A DNA stretch of 64,000 nt. It comes from Halomonas ramblicola (GTDB lineage Bacteria; Pseudomonadota; Gammaproteobacteria; Pseudomonadales; Halomonadaceae). The stretch is taken from NCBI RefSeq assembly GCF_030409215.1, contig NZ_JAUFPL010000017.1, positions 377,138 to 441,137 on the forward strand. Reading direction: 5' to 3'. A program made the position numbers and the translations under genes. Shown one piece after another: positions 34,935 through 43,413 of the stretch. The notes beneath the pieces were generated by a model, which made no database searches, was not told where the DNA came from, and saw only the letters and a program-made list of their open reading frames with translations. Position 1 is the stretch's first letter. Each line of letters begins with the position of its first letter.

Positions 34935-35079
34935 CCCTGGCCTTCCCCAGCACGACGGCGGCGTCCGGCCACTATACTGGCTGGGCGAGGAGCCATCGGG
35001 CCCTCGGGGAGTCGCGCCAGGGCGGCGGCCTTCCCCCATCCCTGCAGGGATTGCCGGTTGTCGAGCGACGAGGCAGACC

Positions 35080-38000
35080 ATGTTGGACATTCGCCTGCTG
35101 GGCGAACAGCGAGTCGTGGATGCCGGAACGCCGATCGACGCGCTGCGCTCGCCACGGCTACAGGCCCTGCTGGCCTACCTGGTGATCCATGCCGGGACAC
35201 CGCAGGGCCGCCAGCATCTGGCCGCTGTCTTCTGGCCCGACTCCAGCGAGGCCCAGGCACGCACCAACCTGCGCCGCGAACTGCACCAGCTGCGCGCCGC
35301 CCTGCCGGATGCCGGGCGCTGCCTCGCCGTGGAGGCCCACAGCCTCTGCTGGCGCGAGGATGCCCCCTGCCACCTCGACCTGCTCGCCTTCCGCCGGACC
35401 GCCGCCGAGGCCGAAGCCGCGACGGACGACGACGCCTTCCTGACCGCCGCACGCCAGGCACTGGATGCCTATGGCGGCGACCTGTTGCCCGGCCTCTACG
35501 ACGACTGGGTACTCGAGGAACGCGAACGCCTGCGCCAGCGCTGCATCGCCCTGCTCGACCGCCTGGCCGCCACCCTGGCCGGACAGGGCCGGCTGCCGGC
35601 GGCGCTGGAGCCTGCCCGGCGCCGAGTGGAACTCGAGCCCCTCGAGGAGTCCGGCTATCGGGCCCTGATGCGGCTGCAGGCACTCGCCGGCGACCGGGCC
35701 ATGGCGCTGCGCACCGGTCAGCGCTGCGCCACCCTCCTGGCACGCACCCTGGGCGTCGAGCCCTCCGCCGAGACCCTGGCCCTCTACGAGGAACTCTCCC
35801 ACCCCGTCGAGCCGCGTCTGGCCGTGGCGCCGGCCCTGCGCCAGGCGCCGCCGCTGATCGGCCGCGACACCGAGCTGGACGTGCTCGAGTCCGCCTGGGC
35901 CCGGGTCGCCCAGGGGCCGCGCCTGATCGTGATCGCCGGCGAGGCCGGGGTGGGCAAGTCGCGCCTGGCCGCGGAGCTCGCCCACCCCATCCAGCAGCGT
36001 GGCGCGCCGGTGGCCCAGGCACGCTGCTTCTCCTCCCAGGCCCGTCTGGCGCTCGCCCCGGTGGTCGAATGGCTGCGCAGCGCGGCGTTGCGACCGGGCA
36101 TCGACCAGCTGGCGCCGACCTGGCGCCAGGAGGTCGGCCGGCTGGTCCCCGAGCTGGGCACCGGCCCGGCCTCGGCCCCGGCACCCCTCGCCGATGCCTG
36201 GCAGCGCCGCCAGTTCTTCGAAGGGCTGGCGCGTGCGATCCTCGCCGCCGGACGGTCCACGCTGCTGGTGCTCGACGACCTGCAATGGTGCGACGGTGAG
36301 ACCCTGGCCTGGCTCGAGGTGCTGCTCCACCTGGAACCGGCCGCGCCCCTGCTGCTGGTCGCCACCCTGCGCAGCGAGGAGTTCGACGACAACCTCGAGC
36401 TGGTGGCCTGCTGCCGACGCCTCCAGGCCCAGGGGCTGCTCCAGCGCCTGGAGCTCGCGCCCCTCGAGGCACGCCAGACCGCCGAGCTCGCCGCCACCCT
36501 GCACGAAGCCCCGCTCGACGCCTCGGAGGCGCGTCGATTGCAGGCACGCACCGGCGGCTTCCCCTTGTTCGTGGTCGAATCGCTGCGCGAAGGCGGGACA
36601 CGACCGTCACGTATCGAGGCGATCCTGGACCAGCGGCTCGCGCGACTCGGTCCCGCCGCGGAAGAGTTGATCGGGCTGGCGGCCGCCCTGGGACGGGACT
36701 TCTCCCTCGACCTGCTGGCCACCGCCAGCGAGCTCGACGAGGCCAGCCTGCGAGGCGCCATCGACGAGCTGTGGCAACGACGGCTGCTGTGCGAACACGC
36801 CCCGTCCACCTATGACTTCGCCCACGACCTGCTCCGCGAGGCCGCCTATCGCCGGCTCACCCCGCCGCACCGCCGGCTGCTGCACCGCCGCCTGGCCATC
36901 GCCCTGGAACGCACCCTGAGTGACGAAGGCTCCACGCTGGCGGCCCAGGTCGCCGAACAGTTCGAGGCCGGGGGCCAGCCCGAGCGGGCGATCCACTATC
37001 ACGCCCTCGCTGCCGAGGCCGCCACCGCGGTGTTCGCCCTCGCCGACGCCATCCGCCATTACGACCGGGCGCTCGCGCTGCTGGCCGAGCAGCCGCCCGG
37101 TGCGACGCGCGACCGGCGCGAGCTGGCCCTCTGCGAGGCACTGGTCTCGCCCCTTGCCGCCCTGCGCGGCTATGCGGCCCCGCCGGTCGGCGACACCATC
37201 GAGCGCAGCGTCGCATTGGGCGAACGCCTCGGCGAGACCACGGAAACCGCCCGCGGCCGGGCCGCCCTGTGCTGGCACCGCTTCGTTCAGGGGCGGATGC
37301 AGGAGGCCGCGGACCTGGCGCAGTGCCTGGCGGCTCCCCAGACCCGCGCCGGCTGGCGCCGCCAGGCGCTGTCGCTACCGCTGTTCGGCCTCGGCCGGCA
37401 CCAGGAGGCACTGGATTGCCTCCAGGGTGACGAGCCGGAGGCGGAAGACGATGACCGCCACCTGTTCGGTTTCCACGCCACGGTGCTGGTGCGTGGCGCC
37501 GAGGCGCACCTGCACTGGCTGGTGGGGCAGGCCGACAAGGCGGCAGAGACGGCGACCTCCGCCCTGCGCCTGGCCGCCGCTTCCGGCCAGCCCTTCGAGG
37601 CGGCGATCGCCCACGGCTACGCGGCGATCACCTACCACCTGCTCGGCGATCGCGAACGCACCGACGAGCACGCCGCCACTCTGCGCCGCCACTGCACGCG
37701 CTACGGCTTCGCCTACTACGGCGAGTGGGGCCGGATCCTGGCCGGTCGCCTGACCGGCGGCGCGGCCGGCGAGGCCCTCATCCGCCAGGGCATCGAGCGA
37801 CTGCACCAGCAACACGCCGGGGCGCGCATGCCGTTCTGGCTCGCCCTGCTCGCCGAGGTGCTGGTCGAGACCGACCGCCCCGACGAGGCGGGCCGGGTCC
37901 TCGGCGAGGCACGCGACTGGGCCGAGACCTACGGCGACTACTGGTGGCTTCCGGAACTCTGGCGCCTCGACGCCGCCTCCTGCCCGTCGGGCGAGGCCGA

Positions 38001-38214
38001 GGAGCGCCTCCGGCGAGCCCTGGCGATCGCCACCCAGCAGGGCGCCCTGGCGTTGCAGCTGCGGGCCGCCCTCGACCTGGCCCACCGCCACCTCACCGCG
38101 GGGCGCCACGAAGCAGCCCGCGACCTGCTCGGCCCCCTGCGCGGGCGAGCCGCCGACTGCAACCCCGCCGAACTGGCCGCCCTCGACGCCCTGCTCGAGC
38201 GTACCCGCGCCTGA
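35080..38214 (+). CDS. BTAD/AAA ATPase transcriptional regulator (large AfsR-like)
   Basis: This 1044-residue protein has a winged helix (MLDIRLLGEQRVVDAGTPID, with AYLVIHAGTPQGRQHLAAVFW and RTNLRRELHQLRAALP), a BTAD domain (residues ~95-245), then an AAA/STAND ATPase module with Walker A GEAGVGKSRLAAEL and Walker B-like LLVLDDLQWCD, and a long C-terminal TPR-like solenoid. This is the AfsR/MalT-type layout of a signal-responsive activator that switches by nucleotide binding. The ATG at 35080 (MLDIRLL) fixes the winged-helix start; the same frame is open much further upstream but encodes nothing conserved. It is followed, 95 bases downstream, by an FAD oxidase with a SARP-like box. Confidence 0.88.
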   Translation: MLDIRLLGEQRVVDAGTPIDALRSPRLQALLAYLVIHAGTPQGRQHLAAVFWPDSSEAQARTNLRRELHQLRAALPDAGRCLAVEAHSLCWREDAPCHLDLLAFRRTAAEAEAATDDDAFLTAARQALDAYGGDLLPGLYDDWVLEERERLRQRCIALLDRLAATLAGQGRLPAALEPARRRVELEPLEESGYRALMRLQALAGDRAMALRTGQRCATLLARTLGVEPSAETLALYEELSHPVEPRLAVAPALRQAPPLIGRDTELDVLESAWARVAQGPRLIVIAGEAGVGKSRLAAELAHPIQQRGAPVAQARCFSSQARLALAPVVEWLRSAALRPGIDQLAPTWRQEVGRLVPELGTGPASAPAPLADAWQRRQFFEGLARAILAAGRSTLLVLDDLQWCDGETLAWLEVLLHLEPAAPLLLVATLRSEEFDDNLELVACCRRLQAQGLLQRLELAPLEARQTAELAATLHEAPLDASEARRLQARTGGFPLFVVESLREGGTRPSRIEAILDQRLARLGPAAEELIGLAAALGRDFSLDLLATASELDEASLRGAIDELWQRRLLCEHAPSTYDFAHDLLREAAYRRLTPPHRRLLHRRLAIALERTLSDEGSTLAAQVAEQFEAGGQPERAIHYHALAAEAATAVFALADAIRHYDRALALLAEQPPGATRDRRELALCEALVSPLAALRGYAAPPVGDTIERSVALGERLGETTETARGRAALCWHRFVQGRMQEAADLAQCLAAPQTRAGWRRQALSLPLFGLGRHQEALDCLQGDEPEAEDDDRHLFGFHATVLVRGAEAHLHWLVGQADKAAETATSALRLAAASGQPFEAAIAHGYAAITYHLLGDRERTDEHAATLRRHCTRYGFAYYGEWGRILAGRLTGGAAGEALIRQGIERLHQQHAGARMPFWLALLAEVLVETDRPDEAGRVLGEARDWAETYGDYWWLPELWRLDAASCPSGEAEERLRRALAIATQQGALALQLRAALDLAHRHLTAGRHEAARDLLGPLRGRAADCNPAELAALDALLERTRA

Positions 38215-38233
38215 AACACGCCACCCCCTCCCG

Positions 38234-38277
38234 CGAACGCCTCCCGAACGCTGAGCGAACGCCGCCTAGTCCATGCT
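38234..38277 (+). promoter_or_regulatory. Candidate SARP/BTAD operator-promoter for the first FAD oxidase
   Basis: CGAACGC occurs three times with identical sequence and an exact 11-base period (38234-38240, 38245-38251, 38256-38262). Nine bases later CATGCT (38272-38277) is a fair -10 box. There is no good -35, as is usual for SARP-activated promoters. Predicted transcription start is about 25 bases before the oxidase ATG. Confidence 0.6.
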
Positions 38278-38309
38278 CGAGTCTCCGGACGAACCCTCAG
38301 GAGGCATCC

Positions 38310-39707
38310 ATGACCCGCAATGACAACATTCCAGAGTCCGCACTCGAGACGCTGCAGGGCGGCCTGCGTGGCAAGCTGAGCCGCCCCGGCCAGGAAGGCT
38401 ACGAGACGGCCAGGGGCGTATGGAACGGCATGATCGACCGTCATCCCGGTGCCATCGCACGCTGCGCCGACGTCGCCGACGTGATGACGGCGGTACGCAC
38501 GGCACACGAGCACCGCGTCCCCCTGGCCGTGCGCGGCGGCGGCCACAGCGCCAGCGGCCTGGCCCTGTGCGAGGACGGCCTGGTGATCGACCTGTCGGCC
38601 ATGCGTGGCGTGCGCGTCGACCCGGTGGCCCGCACGGTCACCGCCGAGGCCGGCTGCACCCTGGGCGATGTCGATCACGCCACCCACGCCTTCGGCCTCG
38701 CGACCCCCTTCGGCATCATCTCCACGAGCGGCATCGGCGGTCTCACCCTGGGGGGCGGCAGCGGCTACCTCTCCCGCCACTACGGCCTGTCGATCGACAA
38801 CCTGCTGGCCGCCGACGTGGTGCTGGCCGACGGCAGCTTCGTGACCGCCAGCGCCGAGTCGCATCCCGACCTCTTCTGGGCGCTGCGCGGCGGCGGCGGC
38901 AACTTCGGGGTGGTCACCGCCTTCCAGTTCCGCTGCCATCCGGTACGCAACGTCATGGCCGGCCCGGTCCTCTATGACGTGGCCGACACCGCCGAGGTGC
39001 TGCGCTGGTACCGCGACTTCCTGCCCTCGGCGCCCGAGGAGCTGTATGGCTTCTTCATGGTCGGCACCGTACCGCCGGCCCCACCCTTCCCGGAGGCCCT
39101 GCACGGCCGACACGTCTGCGGCATCGTCTGGGTCTACAGCGGCGAGCGCGACGCCGCCGATGCCGCCCTCGCCCCGGCCCGGCAGTTCGGCACACCGCTG
39201 CTCGACGGCATCCACGAGGTACCCTTCCCGGCCCTGCAGTCGGTCTTCGACCCGCTCTACCCGCCGGGACTGCACTCCTACTGGCGGGGCGACTTCTTCG
39301 CCGAGATTCCCGACGAAGCCATCGCCGTCCACGAGCGCTTCGCCGAGGTACCCACGCCGCTCTCCACCATGCACCTCTACCCCATCGACGGGGCCGCCCA
39401 GCGAGTGGGCCGGGACGCCACCGCCTTCCACTACCGCAACGCGACCTGGAACGCGGTCATCCTGGGCATCGATCCCGACCCGGCCAACGCCGACCGTATC
39501 CGCGACTGGGTGGTGCGCTACTGGGAGGCGCTGCACCCCAGCTCGGCGGGTGGGGCCTACGTGAACTTCATGATGGACGAGGGCCACGACCGGGTACGGG
39601 CGACCTATGGCGAGAACTACGACCGGCTGGCCCGCATCAAGGCGCGCTACGACCCGGACAACCTGTTCCGCCACAACCACAACATCCCGCCGGCCGATCC
39701 GGCGTGA
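38310..39707 (+). CDS. FAD-linked oxidase, berberine-bridge-enzyme type (copy 1)
   Basis: The 465-residue protein is a PCMH-fold flavoprotein oxidase with the His-linked FAD motif RGGGHS at residues 75-80, the pattern GLATPFGIISTSGIGGLTLG, and a C-terminal BBE domain ending near RYDPDNLFRHNHNI. The second covalent cysteine of bicovalent members is absent. It probably oxidises alcohols, carbohydrates or phenolic compounds, producing hydrogen peroxide. Homologous over its length to the oxidase at 51641-53059, and like it next to a BTAD regulator. A GGAGG site lies before ATG 38310. Confidence 0.85.
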   Translation: MTRNDNIPESALETLQGGLRGKLSRPGQEGYETARGVWNGMIDRHPGAIARCADVADVMTAVRTAHEHRVPLAVRGGGHSASGLALCEDGLVIDLSAMRGVRVDPVARTVTAEAGCTLGDVDHATHAFGLATPFGIISTSGIGGLTLGGGSGYLSRHYGLSIDNLLAADVVLADGSFVTASAESHPDLFWALRGGGGNFGVVTAFQFRCHPVRNVMAGPVLYDVADTAEVLRWYRDFLPSAPEELYGFFMVGTVPPAPPFPEALHGRHVCGIVWVYSGERDAADAALAPARQFGTPLLDGIHEVPFPALQSVFDPLYPPGLHSYWRGDFFAEIPDEAIAVHERFAEVPTPLSTMHLYPIDGAAQRVGRDATAFHYRNATWNAVILGIDPDPANADRIRDWVVRYWEALHPSSAGGAYVNFMMDEGHDRVRATYGENYDRLARIKARYDPDNLFRHNHNIPPADPA

Positions 39708-39845
39708 TTGCGGCGCAATCCCTTCCCTGCCCTGCCCCGATCTGCCCATCGGCGGGGCACATTGACGGCAGGGACCCGGAACGAGGCGGGAGGCGGGCAG
39801 TCTCAGGAACAGGTCCTCTCCCGCCTCACCCATCACCACGGTCTC

Positions 39846-40949
39846 ATGGACAACACCCTCGAACGCAGCGTGCATCCCACCCATCACTGGCACCGCCTGG
39901 ACGACGGCCGTGTGCAGTGCGACGTCTGCCCACGCGCCTGCAAGCTACGCGAGGGGCAGCGCGGGCTGTGCTTCGTGCGCGCCCGCCAGGGCGACCAAGT
40001 GGTGCTCACCAGCTACGGGCGCTCCAGCGGCTTCTGCCTCGACCCCATCGAGAAGAAGCCGCTCAACCACTTCCTGCCCGGCACCGCCGTGCTCTCCTTC
40101 GGCACCGCCGGCTGCAACCTGGCGTGCAAGTTCTGCCAGAACTGGGACATGAGCAAGTCCCGGGAGATGGACACCCTGGCCGACGCCGCCAGCCCCGAGA
40201 CCCTGGCCGAGGCCGCCGCGGGCCTGGGCGCCCACAGCGTCGCCTACACCTACAACGACCCGGTGATCTTCCTGGAGTACGCCATGGACGTGGCCGACGC
40301 CTGCCGCGAACGCGGGGTGCGCTCGGTGGCGGTCACCGCCGGGTATGTCTGCGACGCCCCGCGCCGCGAGTTCTTCGCCCACATGGACGCCGCCAACGTC
40401 GACCTCAAGGCCTTCACCGAGGGCTTCTATCGCAAGATCTGCGGCGGCAGCCTGAGCCCGGTACTCGACACCCTGCTCTACCTGCGCCACGAGACCGACG
40501 TCTGGTTCGAGATCACCACCCTGCTGATCCCGGATCACAACGACTCGCCCCGGGAGATCGAGGCGCTGAGCCGCTGGGTAGTGGACCAGTTGGGCCCGGA
40601 CGTGCCGCTGCACTTCACCGCCTTCCACCCCGACTGGAAGATGCGCGACACCCCACCCACCCCGCCTGCCACCCTGAGCCGGGCACGCGAGATCGCCCGG
40701 GCCAACGGGGTGCGCTACGCCTTCACCGGCAACGTCCACGACCCCACCGGCAGCAGTACCTACTGCCACGGCTGCGGCGAGTTGCTGATCGAGCGCGACT
40801 GGTACACCCTCTCGCGCTGGCATCTGACCGACGACGGCCACTGCCGCACCTGCGGCAGCGCCTGCGCCGGCGTCTTCGCCGGCCCGCCCGGCCGGTGGGG
40901 CCGGCGCCGCCAGCCCGTGCGCCTGGCCGACATGGTGTCGCACCGCTGA
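39846..40949 (+). CDS. amrS: AmmeMemoRadiSam-type radical SAM protein
   Basis: This 367-residue enzyme shows the AmrS signatures: N-terminal CDVCPRACKLREGQRGLC, then the [4Fe-4S] triad CNLACKFCQNWDMS, AYTYNDPVIFLEY and NVDLKAFTEGFYRKI, and a C-terminal Cys-rich part (YCHGCGELL, HCRTCGSACAGV). It belongs to the family fused or linked with Memo and AMMECR1 proteins. No Memo or AMMECR1 gene is seen in this window, so it may work alone here. The ATG at 39846 removes a non-conserved 46-residue extension. Chemistry unknown. Confidence 0.85.
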   Translation: MDNTLERSVHPTHHWHRLDDGRVQCDVCPRACKLREGQRGLCFVRARQGDQVVLTSYGRSSGFCLDPIEKKPLNHFLPGTAVLSFGTAGCNLACKFCQNWDMSKSREMDTLADAASPETLAEAAAGLGAHSVAYTYNDPVIFLEYAMDVADACRERGVRSVAVTAGYVCDAPRREFFAHMDAANVDLKAFTEGFYRKICGGSLSPVLDTLLYLRHETDVWFEITTLLIPDHNDSPREIEALSRWVVDQLGPDVPLHFTAFHPDWKMRDTPPTPPATLSRAREIARANGVRYAFTGNVHDPTGSSTYCHGCGELLIERDWYTLSRWHLTDDGHCRTCGSACAGVFAGPPGRWGRRRQPVRLADMVSHR

Positions 40950-41011
40950 GGGAGGCCAACGAACGGCGCGTCTCCCGGGGGCGGCAGCGTTGCCGTCCAT
41001 GGCGGCTACGC

Positions 41012-41599
41012 TCAGGCGACGAGCCCCTCCAGCCAGGCCACCACGAGATCCGCCATGGCCGCGTCGTCGAGCCCCTGGGCCTCGAGCGAGGCCCAGGTGG
41101 TGAATGCCAGGCCGTGCTGGAGGGTAGTCGCCAGGCGCGAGTCCCGATCCGCCCCGAAACCCTCGCACAGCCCCTCGCCGACTTCACGCAAGTAGTCGCG
41201 GAACGCCGCCATGGGCCCCTGCAGTGCCGGGACCTCGGGCTCGTCGCGGTGGGCGGCACGCCACATGCGCTGGGTGCCGCGGTAGTAGCGGTAGAAGGCC
41301 AGCAGGGTGGCACGGGCGCGCTCTTCGCCCGCCTCGCAGGAAGCCCAGCCGGCGGGCTCCGGCGGCGGGTGCAGTTCCAGCCAGCGCGCGGTGCAGGCCT
41401 CGAAGACCGCCGTCTCGTCGGGGAAGTGACGGTAGACGGTCAGGCGCTGCACGCCGGCCCGCTGGGCGATGGCGCTGATGGTGGTGGCGCGGGGGCCGAC
41501 CTCCTCGTGGAGCTGCATCGTCGCCTCGACGATGCGTTCGTGGGTCTCCTCCCGGGCGGCGGCGCGCTTGCGCTGGGTGTAACGGCGTGTCCTGGTCAT
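41012..41599 (-). CDS. TetR-family repressor
   Basis: This 195-residue regulator has the TetR helix-turn-helix (THERIVEATMQLHEEVGPRA, then ISAIAQRAGVQRLTVYRHFP) and an all-helical ligand domain with W-rich surfaces. The start at ATG 41599 (MTRTRRY) is chosen over GTG 41620. It is divergent from the MBL hydrolase, and two related palindromes in the shared control region fit it as operator sites, with autoregulation. Confidence 0.9.
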   Translation of the reverse strand: MTRTRRYTQRKRAAAREETHERIVEATMQLHEEVGPRATTISAIAQRAGVQRLTVYRHFPDETAVFEACTARWLELHPPPEPAGWASCEAGEERARATLLAFYRYYRGTQRMWRAAHRDEPEVPALQGPMAAFRDYLREVGEGLCEGFGADRDSRLATTLQHGLAFTTWASLEAQGLDDAAMADLVVAWLEGLVA

Positions 41600-41605
41600 T
41601 GGATA

Positions 41606-41617
41606 AACATAACTGTT
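41606..41617. promoter_or_regulatory. TetR operator candidate 1
   Basis: AACATAACTGTT has the AACA-N4-TGTT pattern shared with the longer palindrome at 41665-41680. It lies just upstream of the repressor's own start. Confidence 0.5.
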
Positions 41618-41627
41618 CACTCAATTC

Positions 41628-41656
41628 TTGACAAGGGTCGTTGGCGGGCCTATCAC
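41628..41656 (+). promoter_or_regulatory. Sigma-70 promoter for the MBL hydrolase
   Basis: A consensus -35 TTGACA (41628-41633) and TATCAC (41651-41656) are separated by 17 bases, immediately upstream of the operator palindrome. Confidence 0.65.
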
Positions 41657-41664
41657 TTAACTTA

Positions 41665-41680
41665 TGAACACTAGTGTTCA
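41665..41680. promoter_or_regulatory. TetR operator candidate 2
   Basis: TGAACACTAGTGTTCA is a perfect 16-bp palindrome at about the +1 position of the divergent MBL-hydrolase promoter. It shares AACA-N4-TGTT with 41606-41617. Repression by blocking transcription is likely. Confidence 0.65.
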
Positions 41681-41722
41681 CCCAAAACAAGACCGTCCCA
41701 TGACCAGAGAGTGGAGACCCCG

Positions 41723-42529
41723 ATGACCATCAACCCCTACCCCGTGATGCTGCCGACCCGGAATGCCGGACGCGACTGGCGCGTGCTGCCCGCCTTCCTG
41801 CCCCTGCCGGGCATGGGTGGCCTGGCGGTGAACGCCTTCCTCCACAAGGGCGCTGAACCCGTGCTGGTGGACACCGGCCTGGCCGCCCTCGGCGACGCCT
41901 TCGCCGCGGCGCTGGAGGCCGAGATCGACCTCGCCGACCTGCGCTGGATCTGGCTGAGCCATACCGATGCCGACCATATCGGCAACCTCAGCCGGCTGCT
42001 GGCGCGCGCGCCCCGGGCCCGAGTGGTCACCAACTTCCTCGGCATGGGCAAGATGGGCCTGCTCGGCCTCGACACCGATCGCGTATACCTGCTGGAGCCC
42101 GGTGCCCGCCTGGCGCTCGGCGACCGCGAACTGGTGCCGCTACGCCCGCCCTACTACGACGCACCGGAGACGCTCGGCTTCCTCGACACCCGCTCGCGCG
42201 CCCTGTTCGCCGTCGACAGCTTCGGCGCCCTGCTCCCCGAGCCGGCTGACAGCGTGGCGGCGATCGAGGCGAGCACCCTGCGCGACGGCCTGGTGACCTG
42301 GTCGGCGATCGACGCCCCCTGGCTGGCCACCACCGATCGCATCGCCCTGGGGCGCTCGCTGCGTGCCCTCGAGCGCCTGGCGCCGGCGACGGTGCTCTCC
42401 GGGCACCTGCCGGTCGCCGAGGGCGGCATCGCGGCGCTCACCGCCCTGGTACACGACGCCTGGTGCGCTGGACCGAGCGCCGGCGCCGACCCGCAGGCCA
42501 TCGAGGCCGTGGCGGAGGCGCTGGGCTGA
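41723..42529 (+). CDS. Metallo-beta-lactamase-fold hydrolase
   Basis: This 268-residue protein has the MBL metal motif in LSHTDADHIGN (HxDxDH, with Asp at the second histidine position, as in some oxidoreductase-type MBLs) and downstream His/Asp ligands in RALFAVDSFGALL and VLSGHLPVAEGGI. The variant resembles MBL proteins linked with flavodiiron or glyoxalase-like enzymes rather than beta-lactamases. The ATG at 41723 follows GTGGAGA. It is controlled by the divergent TetR protein. Confidence 0.8.
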   Translation: MTINPYPVMLPTRNAGRDWRVLPAFLPLPGMGGLAVNAFLHKGAEPVLVDTGLAALGDAFAAALEAEIDLADLRWIWLSHTDADHIGNLSRLLARAPRARVVTNFLGMGKMGLLGLDTDRVYLLEPGARLALGDRELVPLRPPYYDAPETLGFLDTRSRALFAVDSFGALLPEPADSVAAIEASTLRDGLVTWSAIDAPWLATTDRIALGRSLRALERLAPATVLSGHLPVAEGGIAALTALVHDAWCAGPSAGADPQAIEAVAEALG

Positions 42530-42556
42530 GGGCGAACCCACGGCAACGCCCGGCCC

Positions 42557-43183
42557 TCAAGGCAGTGTCTCGGCAGTCGACTCGAACAACAGCTGGACGT
42601 AGCGTCGCAGCAGCATCAACTGGGTGGGCAGGATCTGCGGATCCCCGGTGGCGCGGCCGAGCACCAGGCCGCCCTCGATGACCGTCGACACCATGTCGGC
42701 CAGGGCCTGGGTGTCCACCGGCTCGCGAGACGGATACTGTTCGACGATCTCGGCCAGGATGGCACTGAAGCGCGCCCGCCAGTGCAGGACGATGCGACGG
42801 TTGAGCTCGCGCACGCCGCGATCGAAGAGGCGCTCCTGGTAGCAATAGGTCGCCACGAGGCAGCCGGGATAGTCGCCCGGCAGGTCACTCATCGTCTCCG
42901 CCAGCAGCTTGAGGCCGGCGAGGAAACCGTACAGCGGATCGCCGGCCAGCTCCCGACCGCGGGCGAAGACATCGTCGAGCAGGACGTCCTCGCGCTCCAT
43001 GTAGCGCTGAAGCAGCGCCCGCGCCAGCTCGTTCTTGTCGCGGAAGTGGTAGAAGAAACCGCTCTTGGTGAGCCCGGCCTCGGCGATCACCTCCTCGATG
43101 GAGGTGGCGCCGAACCCCTTCGCCAGTACCGCCGCTTCCGTGATCGCCAGGATCCGTTCGCGGGTCGCTTCGCCCCTGCCCAT
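42557..43183 (-). CDS. TetR-family regulator (second)
   Basis: The 208-residue regulator has the TetR HTH (EATRERILAITEAAVLAKGF, then IEEVIAEAGLTKSGFFYHFR). The N-terminal start at ATG 43183 (MGRGEATR) has a GGGGGA site 6 bases upstream. It is divergent from the methyltransferase; palindromes at 43312-43329 and 43361-43380 are candidate operators. Confidence 0.88.
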   Translation of the reverse strand: MGRGEATRERILAITEAAVLAKGFGATSIEEVIAEAGLTKSGFFYHFRDKNELARALLQRYMEREDVLLDDVFARGRELAGDPLYGFLAGLKLLAETMSDLPGDYPGCLVATYCYQERLFDRGVRELNRRIVLHWRARFSAILAEIVEQYPSREPVDTQALADMVSTVIEGGLVLGRATGDPQILPTQLMLLRRYVQLLFESTAETLP

Positions 43184-43311
43184 GGTCATTCCCCCGTCGC
43201 GACCGTACCGGAGGTCCAGTTTGTCGGCCCCGCCCCGGGCGGGGCCATGCAACAACCGGGGCGGCACGGTGCGTATACGGCTGATTGTAGTCGAGTCCGG
43301 TGACGCCTCGA

Positions 43312-43329
43312 GAACCCGACCACGGGTTC
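43312..43329. promoter_or_regulatory. Palindrome, candidate operator of the second TetR
   Basis: GAACCCG-ACCA-CGGGTTC is a perfect 7-base inverted repeat in the control region shared by the TetR gene and the methyltransferase. A second inverted pair, GGTAGT-N8-ACTACC, lies at 43361-43380. Confidence 0.5.
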
Positions 43330-43413
43330 ACTAGCCACGATCCCCGGTCACACCCACTCTGGTAGTGAAGCCGGACTACCCGGCTGCCACTCACCCACAG
43401 GGGGGGAAGAATC

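Noticed and set aside
33781..35079. A 433-codon upstream extension of the large BTAD gene
   Set aside because: It reads in another frame through the flavin monooxygenase gene and through a hairpin. The conserved winged helix starts only at 35080.
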